A DNA stretch of 49,453 nt. Origin: Oceanospirillum multiglobuliferum (GTDB lineage Bacteria > Pseudomonadota > Gammaproteobacteria > Pseudomonadales > Halomonadaceae). The notes beneath the pieces are model-generated. The model made no database searches and had not been told where the DNA came from. It was given only the letters and a program-made list of their open reading frames with translations. Below, piece by piece: positions 40,844 through 49,453 of this stretch. Position 1 is the first letter of the stretch, and each line of letters begins with the position of its first letter. The DNA lies in assembly GCF_900167095.1 (NCBI RefSeq), contig NZ_FUXG01000023.1, positions 1 through 49,453 of the forward strand. Reading direction: 5' to 3'. The position numbers and the translations under genes were made by a program.

Positions 40844-41494
40844 ATGAACGCACAATTCAAACCAGAGAAAGAGAAAAAGCGTGGGCGCCCCACTAATAAG
40901 AGCGCTCGCAATGTCCGTGACAGCCTAATTGAGGCTGCTCGTCTTTGCTTCATTGAAAAAAACTATCAGCAAGTCACAACCCGTGAAGTCGCAACTCGTG
41001 CTAACTCAACAATGGCCATGATCCATTATTACTTCGGTAATAAAGAGGGTTTATTTCAAGCAATGTTTATTGAAACCTTTGAGCCTGTGCATAAGTTAGT
41101 ACAGGACGGTTTGAATAACCCGCCAGATAGCTTTGTTGATTTTTTCAAGCGTTACTACGCTTTGATGGCAGAGTATCCAGGCTTTGTCGTGGTTATTCTA
41201 AAGTGTCTACTATTTGAAAATGGCCCGCTAGAAGAACGCTTTATCCATGAGCGTATTCGTGAAAAAGGCGAGCCAATGGAAAAGATGCTGAAAAAAATGC
41301 AACAGAAAGGCGTTATCAATCCAGAGCTAGATCCAAAGATGCTGCATATCAGCATGGTTAGCTTGATGAATATGCCATTTTTGATGGAGCCCAATCTTGA
41401 AGCCACTATGGGGATCAAGCCTGATCGTGACTTCTGGGAAAGAATGGCTATACATCAGTGCTTGCTACTAGAACAAGGTTGTCTAAAAAAATAG
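40844..41494 (+). CDS. TetR/AcrR-family transcriptional regulator
   Basis: The 216-residue product (from the ATG at 40844; TTG codons at 40835 and 40817 are also open) begins with a basic stretch KEKKRGRPTNKSARN. A TetR helix-turn-helix follows at about 22-70 (SLIEAARLCFIEKNYQQVTTREVATRANSTMAMIHYYFGNKEGLF). The C-terminal ligand domain carries MEKMLKKMQQKGVINPELDPKML. No ligand can be named. It lies between the gltBD terminator and the convergent pgpA end, with no partner gene, so its regulon is elsewhere except perhaps itself. No good ribosome site precedes the ATG. Confidence 0.88.
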   Translation: MNAQFKPEKEKKRGRPTNKSARNVRDSLIEAARLCFIEKNYQQVTTREVATRANSTMAMIHYYFGNKEGLFQAMFIETFEPVHKLVQDGLNNPPDSFVDFFKRYYALMAEYPGFVVVILKCLLFENGPLEERFIHERIREKGEPMEKMLKKMQQKGVINPELDPKMLHISMVSLMNMPFLMEPNLEATMGIKPDRDFWERMAIHQCLLLEQGCLKK

Positions 41495-41509
41495 GGGTGT
41501 GATTAGCCT

Positions 41510-41986
41510 CTATACTAGGCGAGCTATGATCTGTAAGACCAGCCAAGCATAAATACCTGCCAGCAAATCATCAAACATAATGCCGAAACCGCCCGCCACT
41601 CGGCGGTCGGCCCACTTCACAGGCCAAGGTTTCAACACATCAAAGAAACGAAAGAGGATAAAACCGACCAAAGCCCACTGCCAACCCGGTGGTGCCATCA
41701 GCATGGTCAACCAATAGCCCACAAACTCATCCCAGACTATGCCTGAGTGATCATGCACCCCCAAATCCTGAGAGGTTTTTTCACATAGCCATACACCCAC
41801 AACAAAACTAATAGCAATGATCAGGCTAAACGTTAAGATCGGTAGCTGTTGCAGCCATAATAGATAAGGCACAACCGCCAATGCAGTTCCAACCGTACCC
41901 GGCGCCCAAGGCGCAGCACCGCTACCCAAGCCAAAAGCCAAGAAGTGAACAGGATTACGCCACACACTGCTAGGGGCACGATTCAT
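41510..41986 (-). CDS. pgpA: Phosphatidylglycerophosphatase A
   Basis: PgpA dephosphorylates phosphatidylglycerophosphate to phosphatidylglycerol at the inner membrane. The 158-residue membrane protein has the motifs PWAPGTVGT (26-34), DHSGIVWDE (79-87) and FDDLLAG (138-144) and about four hydrophobic segments. The start overlaps the thiL stop by one base (TAATG). It ends the nusB-thiL-pgpA run, converging on the TetR gene with only 15 nt between them. Confidence 0.96.
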   Translation of the reverse strand: MNRAPSSVWRNPVHFLAFGLGSGAAPWAPGTVGTALAVVPYLLWLQQLPILTFSLIIAISFVVGVWLCEKTSQDLGVHDHSGIVWDEFVGYWLTMLMAPPGWQWALVGFILFRFFDVLKPWPVKWADRRVAGGFGIMFDDLLAGIYAWLVLQIIARLV

Positions 41987-42957
41987 TACTGAGCACCTAT
42001 TGGCTGAGCAAAATGATCAAAACCACCAAGCTGATAAGCCCCTAACCCTTTGATACCAGGTTCTGCTGTAATCACACCGATAGGGTGAATAGCCAAACCA
42101 CTTTGCTCTGCGCTTACTTCAAGCTCCAAGCGACGTTGAGGACTCACAGTAAAACAGAGTTGGTAATCATCACCACCTGTCAGGGCATATTTCAGCGCGT
42201 GCTCTGCACCCACCAAAGTTTTTAGCGCCTCTGAAATAGGAATTCGTTTCAGATCAATCTGTGCTCCCAAGCGGGAGCCTGTCAAAATATGCTGAAGATC
42301 AGCAAGAAAGCCATCTGAAATATCAATGGCACTGCTGGCACGACTTGACAAAATAGGTAGCAAATCAAAACGCGGCTCAGGGCGAAGATAGGCTTGAATC
42401 AAAGATTGATAAGTTTCATCAGCTGCATGATGAGGTTCAGATTGCAAAATATGCAAACCTCCTGCTGCATCACCTAATGTACCTGAAACATAAATAATAT
42501 CGCCTACTTTGGCACCTGATCGTAACCAAGCCCCTCCTTGACTGATATAGCCTTGCACTTGGACTGTAATAGACATAGCCCCACGAGTCGTATCACCACC
42601 CACAAGGGCAATACCATAACGAGAGGCCAAAGCCGCCATACCATCGGCAAATGCTTTCAACCAATCTTGATCGGCATTAGGAAGGGTTAGTGCAAGGGTA
42701 AACCAAGCGGGCTTAGCACCCATTGCAGCAAGATCACTCAAGCTAACGGCCAAAGCACGCCAGCCAATATCAAAAGCAGGGGCATCCTCCAAAAAGTGTA
42801 CACCTGCGATAGAGGTATCAACAGATACCGCAAGCTGTTTACCTTGCGGCACACTTATCAAGGCACAGTCATCTCCGATAGCTAAATTGATATCTCTACG
42901 AGCAGGCTGTAGGACAGAGTTTCGAAAAAATCGATTTATCAGTTCAAATTCACCCAC
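41986..42957 (-). CDS. thiL: Thiamine-monophosphate kinase
   Basis: ThiL phosphorylates thiamine monophosphate to the active cofactor thiamine diphosphate. The 323-residue protein begins at GTG (42957) with MGEFELINRFF, has the metal-binding GDDCA (28-32), VDTSIAGVHF, the ALVGGDTTRG nucleotide loop and DISDGFLADLQHI. No TPP riboswitch is apparent, since the gene is internal to the operon. It follows nusB by 32 nt. Confidence 0.96.
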   Translation of the reverse strand: MGEFELINRFFRNSVLQPARRDINLAIGDDCALISVPQGKQLAVSVDTSIAGVHFLEDAPAFDIGWRALAVSLSDLAAMGAKPAWFTLALTLPNADQDWLKAFADGMAALASRYGIALVGGDTTRGAMSITVQVQGYISQGGAWLRSGAKVGDIIYVSGTLGDAAGGLHILQSEPHHAADETYQSLIQAYLRPEPRFDLLPILSSRASSAIDISDGFLADLQHILTGSRLGAQIDLKRIPISEALKTLVGAEHALKYALTGGDDYQLCFTVSPQRRLELEVSAEQSGLAIHPIGVITAEPGIKGLGAYQLGGFDHFAQPIGAQ

Positions 42958-42989
42958 GGAGGATCGACCTTATTAAGCACTGATGAAGA

Positions 42990-43490
42990 CTAATCAGCTT
43001 TATTGCGACCAGTCACTTCGGCATTACGCAAACGTTGTGCTAAGCGATCCAAAATACCATTAACGTATTTATGGCTTTCTGTCGCACCAAAACGTTTAGC
43101 AAGCTCAATACCTTCATTGATTACAACGCGGTAAGGCACATCTAAACGCTTACTCAGCTCATAGCTGCCGATACGCAAAATTGCCAACTCAACAGGGTCA
43201 AGCTCATCAATTCGACGATCTAACAATTGCTCAAAGTTTGCATCCAGCTCTGTTTTATTAGCTGGAATATTATGCAGTAACTCGCTGAAATAGTTCAGGT
43301 CTGCAATTTCAACAGCTGAGCTAATATCTTCATACGACTCCAAACCATCATCAGGCTGAGCCATACGAATTTGGCGTTCAACCTGTTGCAATGAGGCAGA
43401 AGTCATATGCCACTGATACAGACCTTGTAGCGCCAGTTGACGAGCGGCATGACGCGCTTCTGTTCTACTGGTTTTTTTACCTTGAGACAT
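42990..43490 (-). CDS. nusB: Transcription antitermination protein NusB
   Basis: NusB with NusE (S10) binds boxA RNA and supports rRNA antitermination; a boxA is visible at the left edge of this window. The 166-residue product from the ATG at 43490 (MSQGKKTSRTEARHAARQLALQ) has the all-helical NusB fold with the conserved ELDPVELAILRIGSYEL and NEGIELAKRFGATESHKYVNGILD. A TTG at 43505 would add five residues. There is no clear ribosome site, so coupling to ribH 18 nt upstream is likely. Confidence 0.96.
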   Translation of the reverse strand: MSQGKKTSRTEARHAARQLALQGLYQWHMTSASLQQVERQIRMAQPDDGLESYEDISSAVEIADLNYFSELLHNIPANKTELDANFEQLLDRRIDELDPVELAILRIGSYELSKRLDVPYRVVINEGIELAKRFGATESHKYVNGILDRLAQRLRNAEVTGRNKAD

Positions 43491-43508
43491 GAGAGTAGGA
43501 ACCAAAGG

Positions 43509-43976
43509 TTAAAGGTTATTAAACAGGCTGACCATTTCCAGAGCACACAAAGCTGCTTCCGCACCTTTATTACCTGCTTTGGTTCCGGAGCGCTCAATGG
43601 CTTGCTCAATCGTATCAACAGTTAAAACACCGTTAGTGATCACAACACCAGTTTGTAGAGATAAGCTGCCAAGACCTTTAGCACACTCACCTGCAACATA
43701 TTCAAAGTGTGGCGTACCGCCACGAATCACTGCACCTAGTACAATCACCGCATCAGGCTGTTGCTTTTCAATGACCTTTTTAGCAACAAGTGGTAACTCC
43801 CAAGCACCAGGCGCACGTACGACCGTGATATTGCTCTCATCAACACCGTGGCGACGTAGTGCATCTACCGCACCCTCAACCAAATGCTCAACAACAAAGC
43901 TGTTAAAACGGCCAACAACAATACTGTACTGGCCATTACAATTTACAAAGTTACCTTCAACGGATTTGATCGTCAT
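43509..43976 (-). CDS. ribH: 6,7-Dimethyl-8-ribityllumazine synthase
   Basis: RibH condenses 5-amino-6-ribitylaminouracil with dihydroxybutanone phosphate. The start is the ATG at 43976 ([10 protein letters not shown]), 7 nt after AGGA, giving 155 residues, the usual length. The open frame continues upstream into ribB but without support, and an ATG at 43982 is too close to the AGGA. Motifs are [20 protein letters not shown], the catalytic H90 in [10 protein letters not shown] and the [16 protein letters not shown] end. The same gene is called ribE in E. coli. Confidence 0.96.
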   Translation of the reverse strand: MTIKSVEGNFVNCNGQYSIVVGRFNSFVVEHLVEGAVDALRRHGVDESNITVVRAPGAWELPLVAKKVIEKQQPDAVIVLGAVIRGGTPHFEYVAGECAKGLGSLSLQTGVVITNGVLTVDTIEQAIERSGTKAGNKGAEAALCALEMVSLFNNL

Positions 43977-43989
43977 TTTCATGTCCTGA

Positions 43990-45108
43990 TTATTCTTCGC
44001 AGGGAATATATTCTTCAATTTCAAGGTCAAAACCAGAAATTGCATTAAACTTCATTGGTGAACTGAGCAGGCGCATTTTACCAACACCAAGATCACGCAA
44101 AATTTGAGAGCCTGTGCCAACGGTTAAGTATGCCCCTGACGCACTGATATTTACTTTTGATGGTTGGCGACCATTCAACATCAGCTCTACAGAGTCATGA
44201 ATGTCAATACGCTCGCTAGAGTCCAGTAATAAAACAACGCCTTTACCTTCTTTAGCAACTTTGGCTAAAGCATTACGCATTGTCCACTTACGCTCGCCAT
44301 CAGGCAGCATGGCACCTACAACATCACGCAGTACTTCCGTGCGGTTATGAACTCGAACAATAGTGGGTTCATCTGCACTAATTTCACCTAGTGTCATTGC
44401 TAGATGCGTGCAGTTTTGAATTTCATCGCGATAAGTAACGTAGTTAAAGTCGCCATACTCAGTTGGCATCACCCCTTCTTGCGCCCGTACCACAGTGTGT
44501 TCTTTGGTCGTGCGGTAATGAATCAGATCTGCAATAGTACCAATTTTGATGCCATGCTCTTGTGCAAATAATTCAAGATCAGGACGACGCGCCATAGTGC
44601 CATCATCGTTCATAATCTCAACAATCACTGATGCCGCTTCATAGCCTGCCATACGTGCCAAATCACAACCTGCTTCTGTGTGACCTGCTCGACTTAAAAC
44701 ACCACCAGGCTGAGCCATCAATGGAAAAATATGGCCGGGCTGCACAATATCTTCAGGCAACGCGTTAGATTTAACGGCAGTCAAAACAGTATGTGCACGA
44801 TCTGCCGCAGATATACCTGTTGTTACACCTTTAGCTGCTTCAATCGACAAGGTGAAGTTAGTCGAAAACTGAGCACCATTGCTCTGCACCATCAACGGTA
44901 GTTTCAATTGCTCACAGCGTTTACGGGTTAGGGTTAAGCAAATCAAGCCACGAGCGTACTTCGCCATAAAGTTAATATCTTCAGGACGAACTCTCTCCGC
45001 AGCAATTACCAAGTCACCTTCATTCTCTCGGTCTTCATCATCCATCAGGATGACCATTTTGCCCTGACGGATATCCTCTAGCAGTTCTTCAACTGTATTT
45101 AATTGCAT
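43990..45108 (-). CDS. ribB: RibBX: dihydroxybutanone-phosphate synthase with a degenerate GTP cyclohydrolase II-like domain
   Basis: The N-terminal half (1-200) is an intact 3,4-dihydroxy-2-butanone-4-phosphate synthase with D23-DEDRENEGD and R140-AGHTEAGCD. The C-terminal half (about 205-372) looks like RibA but has [13 protein letters not shown] (251-263) and continues without the three zinc-binding cysteines of GTP cyclohydrolase II (normally SLRCDCG and a preceding Cys). It therefore cannot be a working RibA. This matches the RibBX variant described as widespread in Proteobacteria; a true ribA must be elsewhere. It lies 17 nt after ribE. Confidence 0.93.
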   Translation of the reverse strand: MQLNTVEELLEDIRQGKMVILMDDEDRENEGDLVIAAERVRPEDINFMAKYARGLICLTLTRKRCEQLKLPLMVQSNGAQFSTNFTLSIEAAKGVTTGISAADRAHTVLTAVKSNALPEDIVQPGHIFPLMAQPGGVLSRAGHTEAGCDLARMAGYEAASVIVEIMNDDGTMARRPDLELFAQEHGIKIGTIADLIHYRTTKEHTVVRAQEGVMPTEYGDFNYVTYRDEIQNCTHLAMTLGEISADEPTIVRVHNRTEVLRDVVGAMLPDGERKWTMRNALAKVAKEGKGVVLLLDSSERIDIHDSVELMLNGRQPSKVNISASGAYLTVGTGSQILRDLGVGKMRLLSSPMKFNAISGFDLEIEEYIPCEE

Positions 45109-45125
45109 GATTAATCTCTTAGTGG

Positions 45126-45785
45126 CTAAGCACGGTTAAAGCCGTGTTGAGCTAAAAATTCTAAACTCAAATTCGATTCAGATTTTGCTTCACTAGGCTG
45201 ACTGATTAAACGCTCTAGATAACGCGCAACAAGATCAACCTCTAAGTGTACTTTCTGGCCTGCATGGTACTGTTCTAAAACAGTGCCTGCTAAGGTATGC
45301 GGCACAATATTCAACTCGAAAACATCGCTTTTAATACTGTTCACTGTAAGGCTTGTACCATCTATAGTGATAGAGCCTTTGTCTGCGATATATTTCAACA
45401 ATTGTGAAGGTGCCTGCACTCGAAAGCGCACCGCTCGACCATCCTCTCTACGATCAAGAATAGTCCCCACACCATCAACATGCCCGCTGACAATATGCCC
45501 ACCCATTCGAGAGGTTGGCAACAGTGCTTTCTCTAAATTTACTTTGCGCCCAGCACGATAATCAGAGAAGCAGGTATGGCGCACAGTTTCTAACGAAACA
45601 TCGGCAGAGAAACCTTTTGCAGTCAAAGCTGTAACCGTTAAGCACACACCATTAACCGCAATGCTGTCACCTAAACACACATCAGCCATATCCAAGGAGC
45701 CAACTGCAACCTTTACACTGTAATCTCCGCCAGCAGGTTGTAATGCCTCAATTGTACCAATCGCTTCTATAATTCCGGTAAACAT
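45126..45785 (-). CDS. ribE: Riboflavin synthase alpha chain
   Basis: The enzyme dismutates two lumazine molecules to riboflavin. The 219-residue product has the expected two repeated lumazine-binding beta barrels: MFTGIIEAIGTI with NGVCLTVT in the first, and GGHIVSGHVDGVGTI with DGTSLTVNSI in the second. The acidic C-terminal tail after about residue 195 is variable. It begins 2 nt after ribD and so is coupled to it. E. coli nomenclature calls this gene ribC. Confidence 0.97.
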   Translation of the reverse strand: MFTGIIEAIGTIEALQPAGGDYSVKVAVGSLDMADVCLGDSIAVNGVCLTVTALTAKGFSADVSLETVRHTCFSDYRAGRKVNLEKALLPTSRMGGHIVSGHVDGVGTILDRREDGRAVRFRVQAPSQLLKYIADKGSITIDGTSLTVNSIKSDVFELNIVPHTLAGTVLEQYHAGQKVHLEVDLVARYLERLISQPSEAKSESNLSLEFLAQHGFNRA

Positions 45786-45787
45786 TC

Positions 45788-46918
45788 TTACTGGTTTCCT
45801 GAAAATCGTGCCGTTAACATCAAATCTTTGCCGACAACACGGCTAGAGAGTATTTCTAAGGGCTGCTGATCTGCCATTTTATGTATTGTAGGTAAGTTAA
45901 ATAGGCCGCGAGCACTATGCCCTAGTAATGTCGGAGCCATAAAGATAATTAATTCATCAATAAGGCCTGCCTGCACAAATGCACCTGCGAGTGTCGCCCC
46001 TGTTTCTAACAATACATCGTTACACTCTCTCTGATAGAGGTAATCCATAACCGCTTGTAATGACACTCGTCCAACTTCATCTGCAGCCAACTGTACGCAG
46101 GTTACACCTTTCGCAAGCAGGGCTTGCTCTTTATCAGCGTTGCTTTGACAAAAGAGCACAACCGTTTCACCTGCTTGCTTCAGAATTTTAGCAGTAAGCG
46201 GTACACGCAATTGAGAGTCTAGTATTACACGCAGCGGTTGACGTTGTGCAATCTGCTCAGCCTGCTCTAAATCCAATTGTTCTGCACGAACAGTTAGAGA
46301 GCAATCGTCGTAAATGACAGAACTTACACCTGTGATAATGGCAGAGCTTGAGGCTCTCATTCGCTGCACTTGCGTGCGTGCTGAAGCACCCGTAATCCAC
46401 TGGCTTTCACCAGACTGCATCGCAGTACGGCCATCAAGACTCATCGCCATTTTACAGCGTAAAAATGGGCGCTTGCGCTCCATTCGGCTGATAAAGCCTT
46501 TGTTCAAAGCCTTAGCTTCACTCTCCAATATACCCACAACCACTTCTATGCCTGCCGCCTCTAGTTTGGCGATACCACGACCTGAGACAAGTGGATTAGG
46601 GTCTTTCATCGCAATAACAACTTTATTAACACCAGCACTCACCAAAGTGTCTGCACAGGGCGGTGTTCGACCTTGGTGTGAACAGGGTTCAAGCGTGACA
46701 TAAGCAGTTGAGCCTTTGACTTCATCAATATTTACCACGCTAGCTAATGCATTAACTTCAGCATGGCCTTCACCCGCTTTTTGATGCCAGCCTTGGCCAA
46801 TAATCTGACCATCGCGAACCAATACACAACCTACATTTGGGTTAGGGAATGCAGTGTAACGCCCTAAACGTGCTAAGCGTAGGGCTTGAGCCATGTAATA
46901 TTGATCAACCTGCGTCAT
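45788..46918 (-). CDS. ribD: Bifunctional deaminase/reductase RibD
   Basis: RibD carries out the deamination and side-chain reduction in riboflavin synthesis. In the 376-residue product the zinc deaminase domain (1-145) has H52-A-E54, C79 and C88 (PCSHQGRTPPC). The reductase domain (about 148-376) has the KMAMSLDGRTA substrate loop and LLETGATLAGAF. It follows nrdR by 61 nt and opens the rib run. No FMN riboswitch fits in that gap. Confidence 0.97.
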   Translation of the reverse strand: MTQVDQYYMAQALRLARLGRYTAFPNPNVGCVLVRDGQIIGQGWHQKAGEGHAEVNALASVVNIDEVKGSTAYVTLEPCSHQGRTPPCADTLVSAGVNKVVIAMKDPNPLVSGRGIAKLEAAGIEVVVGILESEAKALNKGFISRMERKRPFLRCKMAMSLDGRTAMQSGESQWITGASARTQVQRMRASSSAIITGVSSVIYDDCSLTVRAEQLDLEQAEQIAQRQPLRVILDSQLRVPLTAKILKQAGETVVLFCQSNADKEQALLAKGVTCVQLAADEVGRVSLQAVMDYLYQRECNDVLLETGATLAGAFVQAGLIDELIIFMAPTLLGHSARGLFNLPTIHKMADQQPLEILSSRVVGKDLMLTARFSGNQ

Positions 46919-46979
46919 GCCATTACTCTTTTGAAAGGGCTAAAATAAAGTACGAGCAGCACAAAGGTGCCACACAGCT

Positions 46980-47486
46980 TCAATCCTCTATTTCATCTCT
47001 TTGATTACTGTGATGTTCACCTTTTGCAAAAGGTGGATCCTGTGCTAAACGATCAATTTCCGCACGAAACTCATCTAAGTCTTGGAAACTTCGGTAAACT
47101 GAAGCAAAGCGAATATAAGCCACTTGATCAAGCAGTCTGAGCTGAGCCATTACTTCTTCGCCGATTAGGCGAGAAGGGATCTCACGTTCACCTTTTGCAC
47201 GCATTCTTTGCCGAATACGCTCAATGGCAGCCTCAAATGACTCTGTACTAACAGGGCGTTTTTCTAAAGCCCGCAGGATACCTGCCCGCAGCTTTTCCTC
47301 TGAAAACAGCTCTCGCGTACCATCATGCTTGACCACTCTGGGCATGACTAATTCAGCAGTTTCATAAGTCGTAAAACGCTCTCCACAGCCTAAACATTCA
47401 CGGCGACGGCGTACTTGATCACCCTCTGCTACAAGGCGAGAATCAGTGACTTTAGTTTCCTGTGCTCCACAAAAAGGACAGTACAT
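46980..47486 (-). CDS. nrdR: Transcriptional repressor NrdR
   Basis: NrdR represses ribonucleotide reductase genes in response to ATP/dATP. The 168-residue protein has a zinc ribbon with C3, C6, C31 and C34 ([13 protein letters not shown] ... CLGCGERF) and an ATP-cone domain at about 49-139 ([30 protein letters not shown]). The C-terminal tail is slightly longer and polar. Its location between glyA and ribD is the conserved gammaproteobacterial one. Confidence 0.97.
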   Translation of the reverse strand: MYCPFCGAQETKVTDSRLVAEGDQVRRRRECLGCGERFTTYETAELVMPRVVKHDGTRELFSEEKLRAGILRALEKRPVSTESFEAAIERIRQRMRAKGEREIPSRLIGEEVMAQLRLLDQVAYIRFASVYRSFQDLDEFRAEIDRLAQDPPFAKGEHHSNQRDEIED

Positions 47487-47580
47487 AAGTTGGCTCTACG
47501 CTGAATACATTGATCAAAAAACAAGCAGTGCGTTAATTCTGCTTTAGGCTCAGTTATTTTACCTTTTACCTGCTTGTAGA

Positions 47581-47616
47581 TACAAATAAGCCCGGTCTAT
47601 GCCGGGCTTATTTGTA
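47581..47616 (-). terminator. Terminator after glyA
   Basis: A perfect 15-bp stem, TACAAATAAGCCCGG (47581-47595) with 47602-47616, has a 6-nt loop and sits about 40 nt after the glyA stop. The outer A/T pairs give a partial T-tract on either strand. It isolates glyA from nrdR; nrdR then needs its own promoter in 47487-47580. Confidence 0.8.
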
Positions 47617-47654
47617 GTACTATTTTCAGTTAACGGGGTAAATACCCGTCAAAA

Positions 47655-48911
47655 TTAAGCGTAAACAGGGAAGGTTTTGCAGATTGCTTTTACTTTCTCT
47701 TTTACAGCCAAAATAGTGTCTTCGTTATTAATATCATCCAGAATATCACAGATCCAGTTTGTCAGCTCTGTTACTTCCGCTTCTTTGAAGCCGCGACGTG
47801 TGACTGCAGGAGTACCAATTCGCAAGCCAGAGGTCACAAATGGTGAGCGAGGATCATTTGGCACTGAGTTTTTATTCACAGTGATAAACGCTCGACCTAA
47901 AGCTGCATCAGCATCTTTACCACTGAACTCTTTGTCGATTAGATCAACCAAGAATAGGTGGTCATCAGTACCATCAGACACAATTTTGATGCCACGGGCT
48001 TTAAACGCTTCAGCCATCGCTTGAGCATTTTTCACAACCTGAGCTTGATAAGCCTTCCACTCAGGCTCCATTGCCTCTTTAAAGCAAACCGCTTTTGCTG
48101 CAATTACATGCATCAAAGGGCCACCTTGAGACTCAGGGAATACCGCAAAGTTTAGTTTCTTCTGTAGATCTTCATCTGCACGTGCAGACAAAATCAAACC
48201 ACCACGAGGACCACCCAAAGTTTTGTGAGTGGTAGTCGTTACAACGTCAGCAATTTGTACAGGTGATGGATAAACACCCGCAGCAACCAGACCCGCGATG
48301 TGAGCCATATCTACAAAAAGGTAAGCACCGACTTTGTCTGCGATATCGCGGAAACGCTGCCAATCAACAATACGAGAGTATGCAGAGAAGCCCGCTACGA
48401 TCATTTTTGGCTTGTGCTCAACGGCCAAACGCTCAACTTCAGCATAATCAATTTCGCCTGTTTCAGGGCTCAAACCGTACTGAACTGCATTATAAATACG
48501 GCCTGAGAAAGAAACTGCAGCACCATGCGTTAAATGACCACCATGAGCCAAGCTCATACCTAAAACGGTATCACCAGGCTTGCACAACGCCATGTAAACT
48601 GCGGCATTGGCTTGAGAACCAGAGTGTGGCTGAACGTTAGCATAGGTTGAACCGAACAGTGCATTGGCACGATCGATCGCCAGCTGCTCGACAACGTCCA
48701 CATACTCACAACCACCGTAGTAACGCTTATTTGGGTAGCCTTCTGCATATTTGTTTGTCAGAACAGAACCCTGCGCCTGCATTACACGCGGGCTGGTGTA
48801 GTTTTCAGATGCAATCAGTTCAATGTGCTCTTCCTGACGAACTGCCTCTGACTGCATAGCAGTCCACAGCTCATCGTCATAGCCTGCAATGGTCATGTCA
48901 CGTGTGAACAT
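47655..48911 (-). CDS. glyA: Serine hydroxymethyltransferase
   Basis: GlyA interconverts serine and glycine using tetrahydrofolate and pyridoxal phosphate, supplying one-carbon units. In the 418-residue protein the PLP lysine is K230 in [14 protein letters not shown]. Other marks are [10 protein letters not shown] near residue 31, [10 protein letters not shown] and D201-MAHIAG. The start [12 protein letters not shown] aligns well with other GlyA proteins. It is monocistronic, with a terminator after it and its own upstream region. Confidence 0.98.
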   Translation of the reverse strand: MFTRDMTIAGYDDELWTAMQSEAVRQEEHIELIASENYTSPRVMQAQGSVLTNKYAEGYPNKRYYGGCEYVDVVEQLAIDRANALFGSTYANVQPHSGSQANAAVYMALCKPGDTVLGMSLAHGGHLTHGAAVSFSGRIYNAVQYGLSPETGEIDYAEVERLAVEHKPKMIVAGFSAYSRIVDWQRFRDIADKVGAYLFVDMAHIAGLVAAGVYPSPVQIADVVTTTTHKTLGGPRGGLILSARADEDLQKKLNFAVFPESQGGPLMHVIAAKAVCFKEAMEPEWKAYQAQVVKNAQAMAEAFKARGIKIVSDGTDDHLFLVDLIDKEFSGKDADAALGRAFITVNKNSVPNDPRSPFVTSGLRIGTPAVTRRGFKEAEVTELTNWICDILDDINNEDTILAVKEKVKAICKTFPVYA

Positions 48912-49144
48912 TCTCTACCTCTAGCCTGAATGTTGAGTAAATTCGAACAGATACTTCTGCTCGCTCAAAAACTGGAAAAGCGGATTCTAACGTACTTAGA
49001 CACAAGGTTCACTTGAAAAGAATCACTATTGGGACGTAAATAATTCATTTAGATCTAAAACAAGGTGTTTCAACTTCTAATACTTCTCTTTTCAGCAGCA
49101 TCGCTCTAAATAATCCAGCCCCTTTCAAACGCTTGAAACGAAAA
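48912..49144 (-). promoter_or_regulatory. glyA upstream region
   Basis: About 230 nt between the rrn terminator and glyA. A -10-like TAGAAT occurs on the minus strand near 48985-48990 without a convincing -35. I see no MetR-type TGAA-N5-TTCA site, riboswitch or RNA gene. Nothing else could be supported here. Confidence 0.35.
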
Positions 49145-49172
49145 AACCCCAGTCTATCGCTAGACTGGGGTT
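49145..49172 (-). terminator. rrn operon terminator after 5S
   Basis: AACCCCAGTCTA pairs perfectly with TAGACTGGGGTT (12 bp, 4-nt loop) and is followed on the minus strand by six T, 11 nt beyond the 5S end. It closes the rRNA operon that enters from the right edge. Confidence 0.92.
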
Positions 49173-49183
49173 CTATATAAGGC

Positions 49184-49300
49184 GCTTGACGATGTCCTAC
49201 TCTCACATGGGGAGACCCCACACTACCATCGGCGCTGTACCGTTTCACTGCTGAGTTCGGGAAGGGATCAGGTGGTTCCAATACGCTATTGTCGTCAAGC
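49184..49300 (-). rRNA. rrf: 5S ribosomal RNA
   Basis: On the minus strand the 117-nt gene begins GCTTGACGACAATAGCG and ends with the pairing TCGTCAAGC, forming helix I. Internal hallmarks are CCCGAACTCAG, AGTGAAACGGTACAGCGCCGATGGTAGTGTGGGGT (written in parts: AGTGAAAC, GCGCCGATGGTAGT, GTGGGGTCTCCCC) and GAGAGTAGG. It is the last gene of an rrn operon oriented leftward. Confidence 0.97.
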
Positions 49301-49453
49301 AAAAAAGGTGTAGATTGAATGTCTGCCAATTAAGCCTATCTGTTATTAGGCCTTCTACTTTGTTCGTATCTTGTATTCTTACGTCCAAGCCTGAGCTTGT
49401 CGCTTGTAATCTCTGACGTATCCGTCGATTGTTAAGCAAGTCAAAAACTGCTT
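49301..49453 (-). other. 23S-5S spacer of the right-hand rrn operon
   Basis: The remaining 153 nt to the window edge are the upstream flank of 5S. I do not recognise the conserved 23S 3' end, so 23S must lie beyond the right edge. No tRNA cloverleaf was seen. Confidence 0.7.

Noticed and set aside
41990-42990. TPP riboswitch for thiL
   Set aside because: The gene is internal to an operon, and the 32-nt gap before it cannot hold a thi-box.
46919-46979. Possible FMN riboswitch before the riboflavin genes
   Set aside because: The gap is only 61 nt and contains none of the conserved RFN-element stretches. The riboflavin genes run on from nrdR without a leader.
49301-49453. tRNA gene in the rrn spacer
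   Set aside because: No cloverleaf or T-loop GTTCRA pattern with paired arms could be found.

Overview
This window looks like a stable core-chromosome segment of a marine-type gammaproteobacterium at roughly 45% G+C. The placement is inferred from gene order: ubiE-ubiJ-ubiB-hisE-tatABC, hslVU-(SPOR protein)-argS-priA-rpmE, ponA // pilMNOPQ-aroK-aroB-damX-gltBD and nrdR-ribD-ribE-ribBX-ribH-nusB-thiL-pgpA are typical of the Pseudomonas/Oceanospirillales side of the class. A Pseudomonas-like Mg-type HemB and a RibBX variant fit this. I cannot name the genus. I saw no phage, insertion sequence, integron, CRISPR array or tRNA gene.

Both edges are ribosomal. The first ~380 bases hold the promoter and antitermination leader (two promoters, boxA) of an rRNA operon that runs leftward out of the window. 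The last ~310 bases hold the terminator, 5S gene and part of the 23S-5S spacer of a second rRNA operon on the same strand. The window is therefore the ~49 kb between two rrn operons in direct orientation, or an assembly contig broken at both.

Layout. 0.4-3.8 kb: ppk and hemB (-). 4.0-5.6 kb: a di-iron membrane hydroxylase-like protein and ElbB (+). 5.7-8.5 kb: a three-gene unit (-) with two tandem diiron-type metallo-beta-lactamase-fold proteins, then an HD-GYP protein that has lost its HD pair. This is the least ordinary part of the window. 8.7-16.3 kb: twin-arginine export, hisE, ubiquinone genes, a DUF971 protein and the HslVU protease (-). 16.5-21.4 kb: a SPOR protein, argS and priA (-). 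21.5-23.2 kb: rpmE and a short malic enzyme (+). 23.4-25.9 kb: the bifunctional PBP1a (-), divergent from pilMNOPQ-aroK-aroB-damX-like-gltBD (26-40.7 kb, +). 40.8-41.5 kb: a TetR-family regulator with a palindrome just upstream. 41.5-48.9 kb: pgpA, thiL, nusB, riboflavin genes, nrdR and glyA (-).

Most genes are housekeeping: haem, quinone, riboflavin, thiamine and aromatic precursor synthesis, ammonium assimilation, type IV pilus alignment complex, peptidoglycan synthesis, protein export and turnover, and replication restart. The candidate new biology is the diiron-MBL pair with the degenerate HD-GYP protein, which I read as a possible O2/NO- or redox-sensing input to a cyclic-di-GMP-related or scaffold output. 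That link is inference from sequence motifs and operon structure only.
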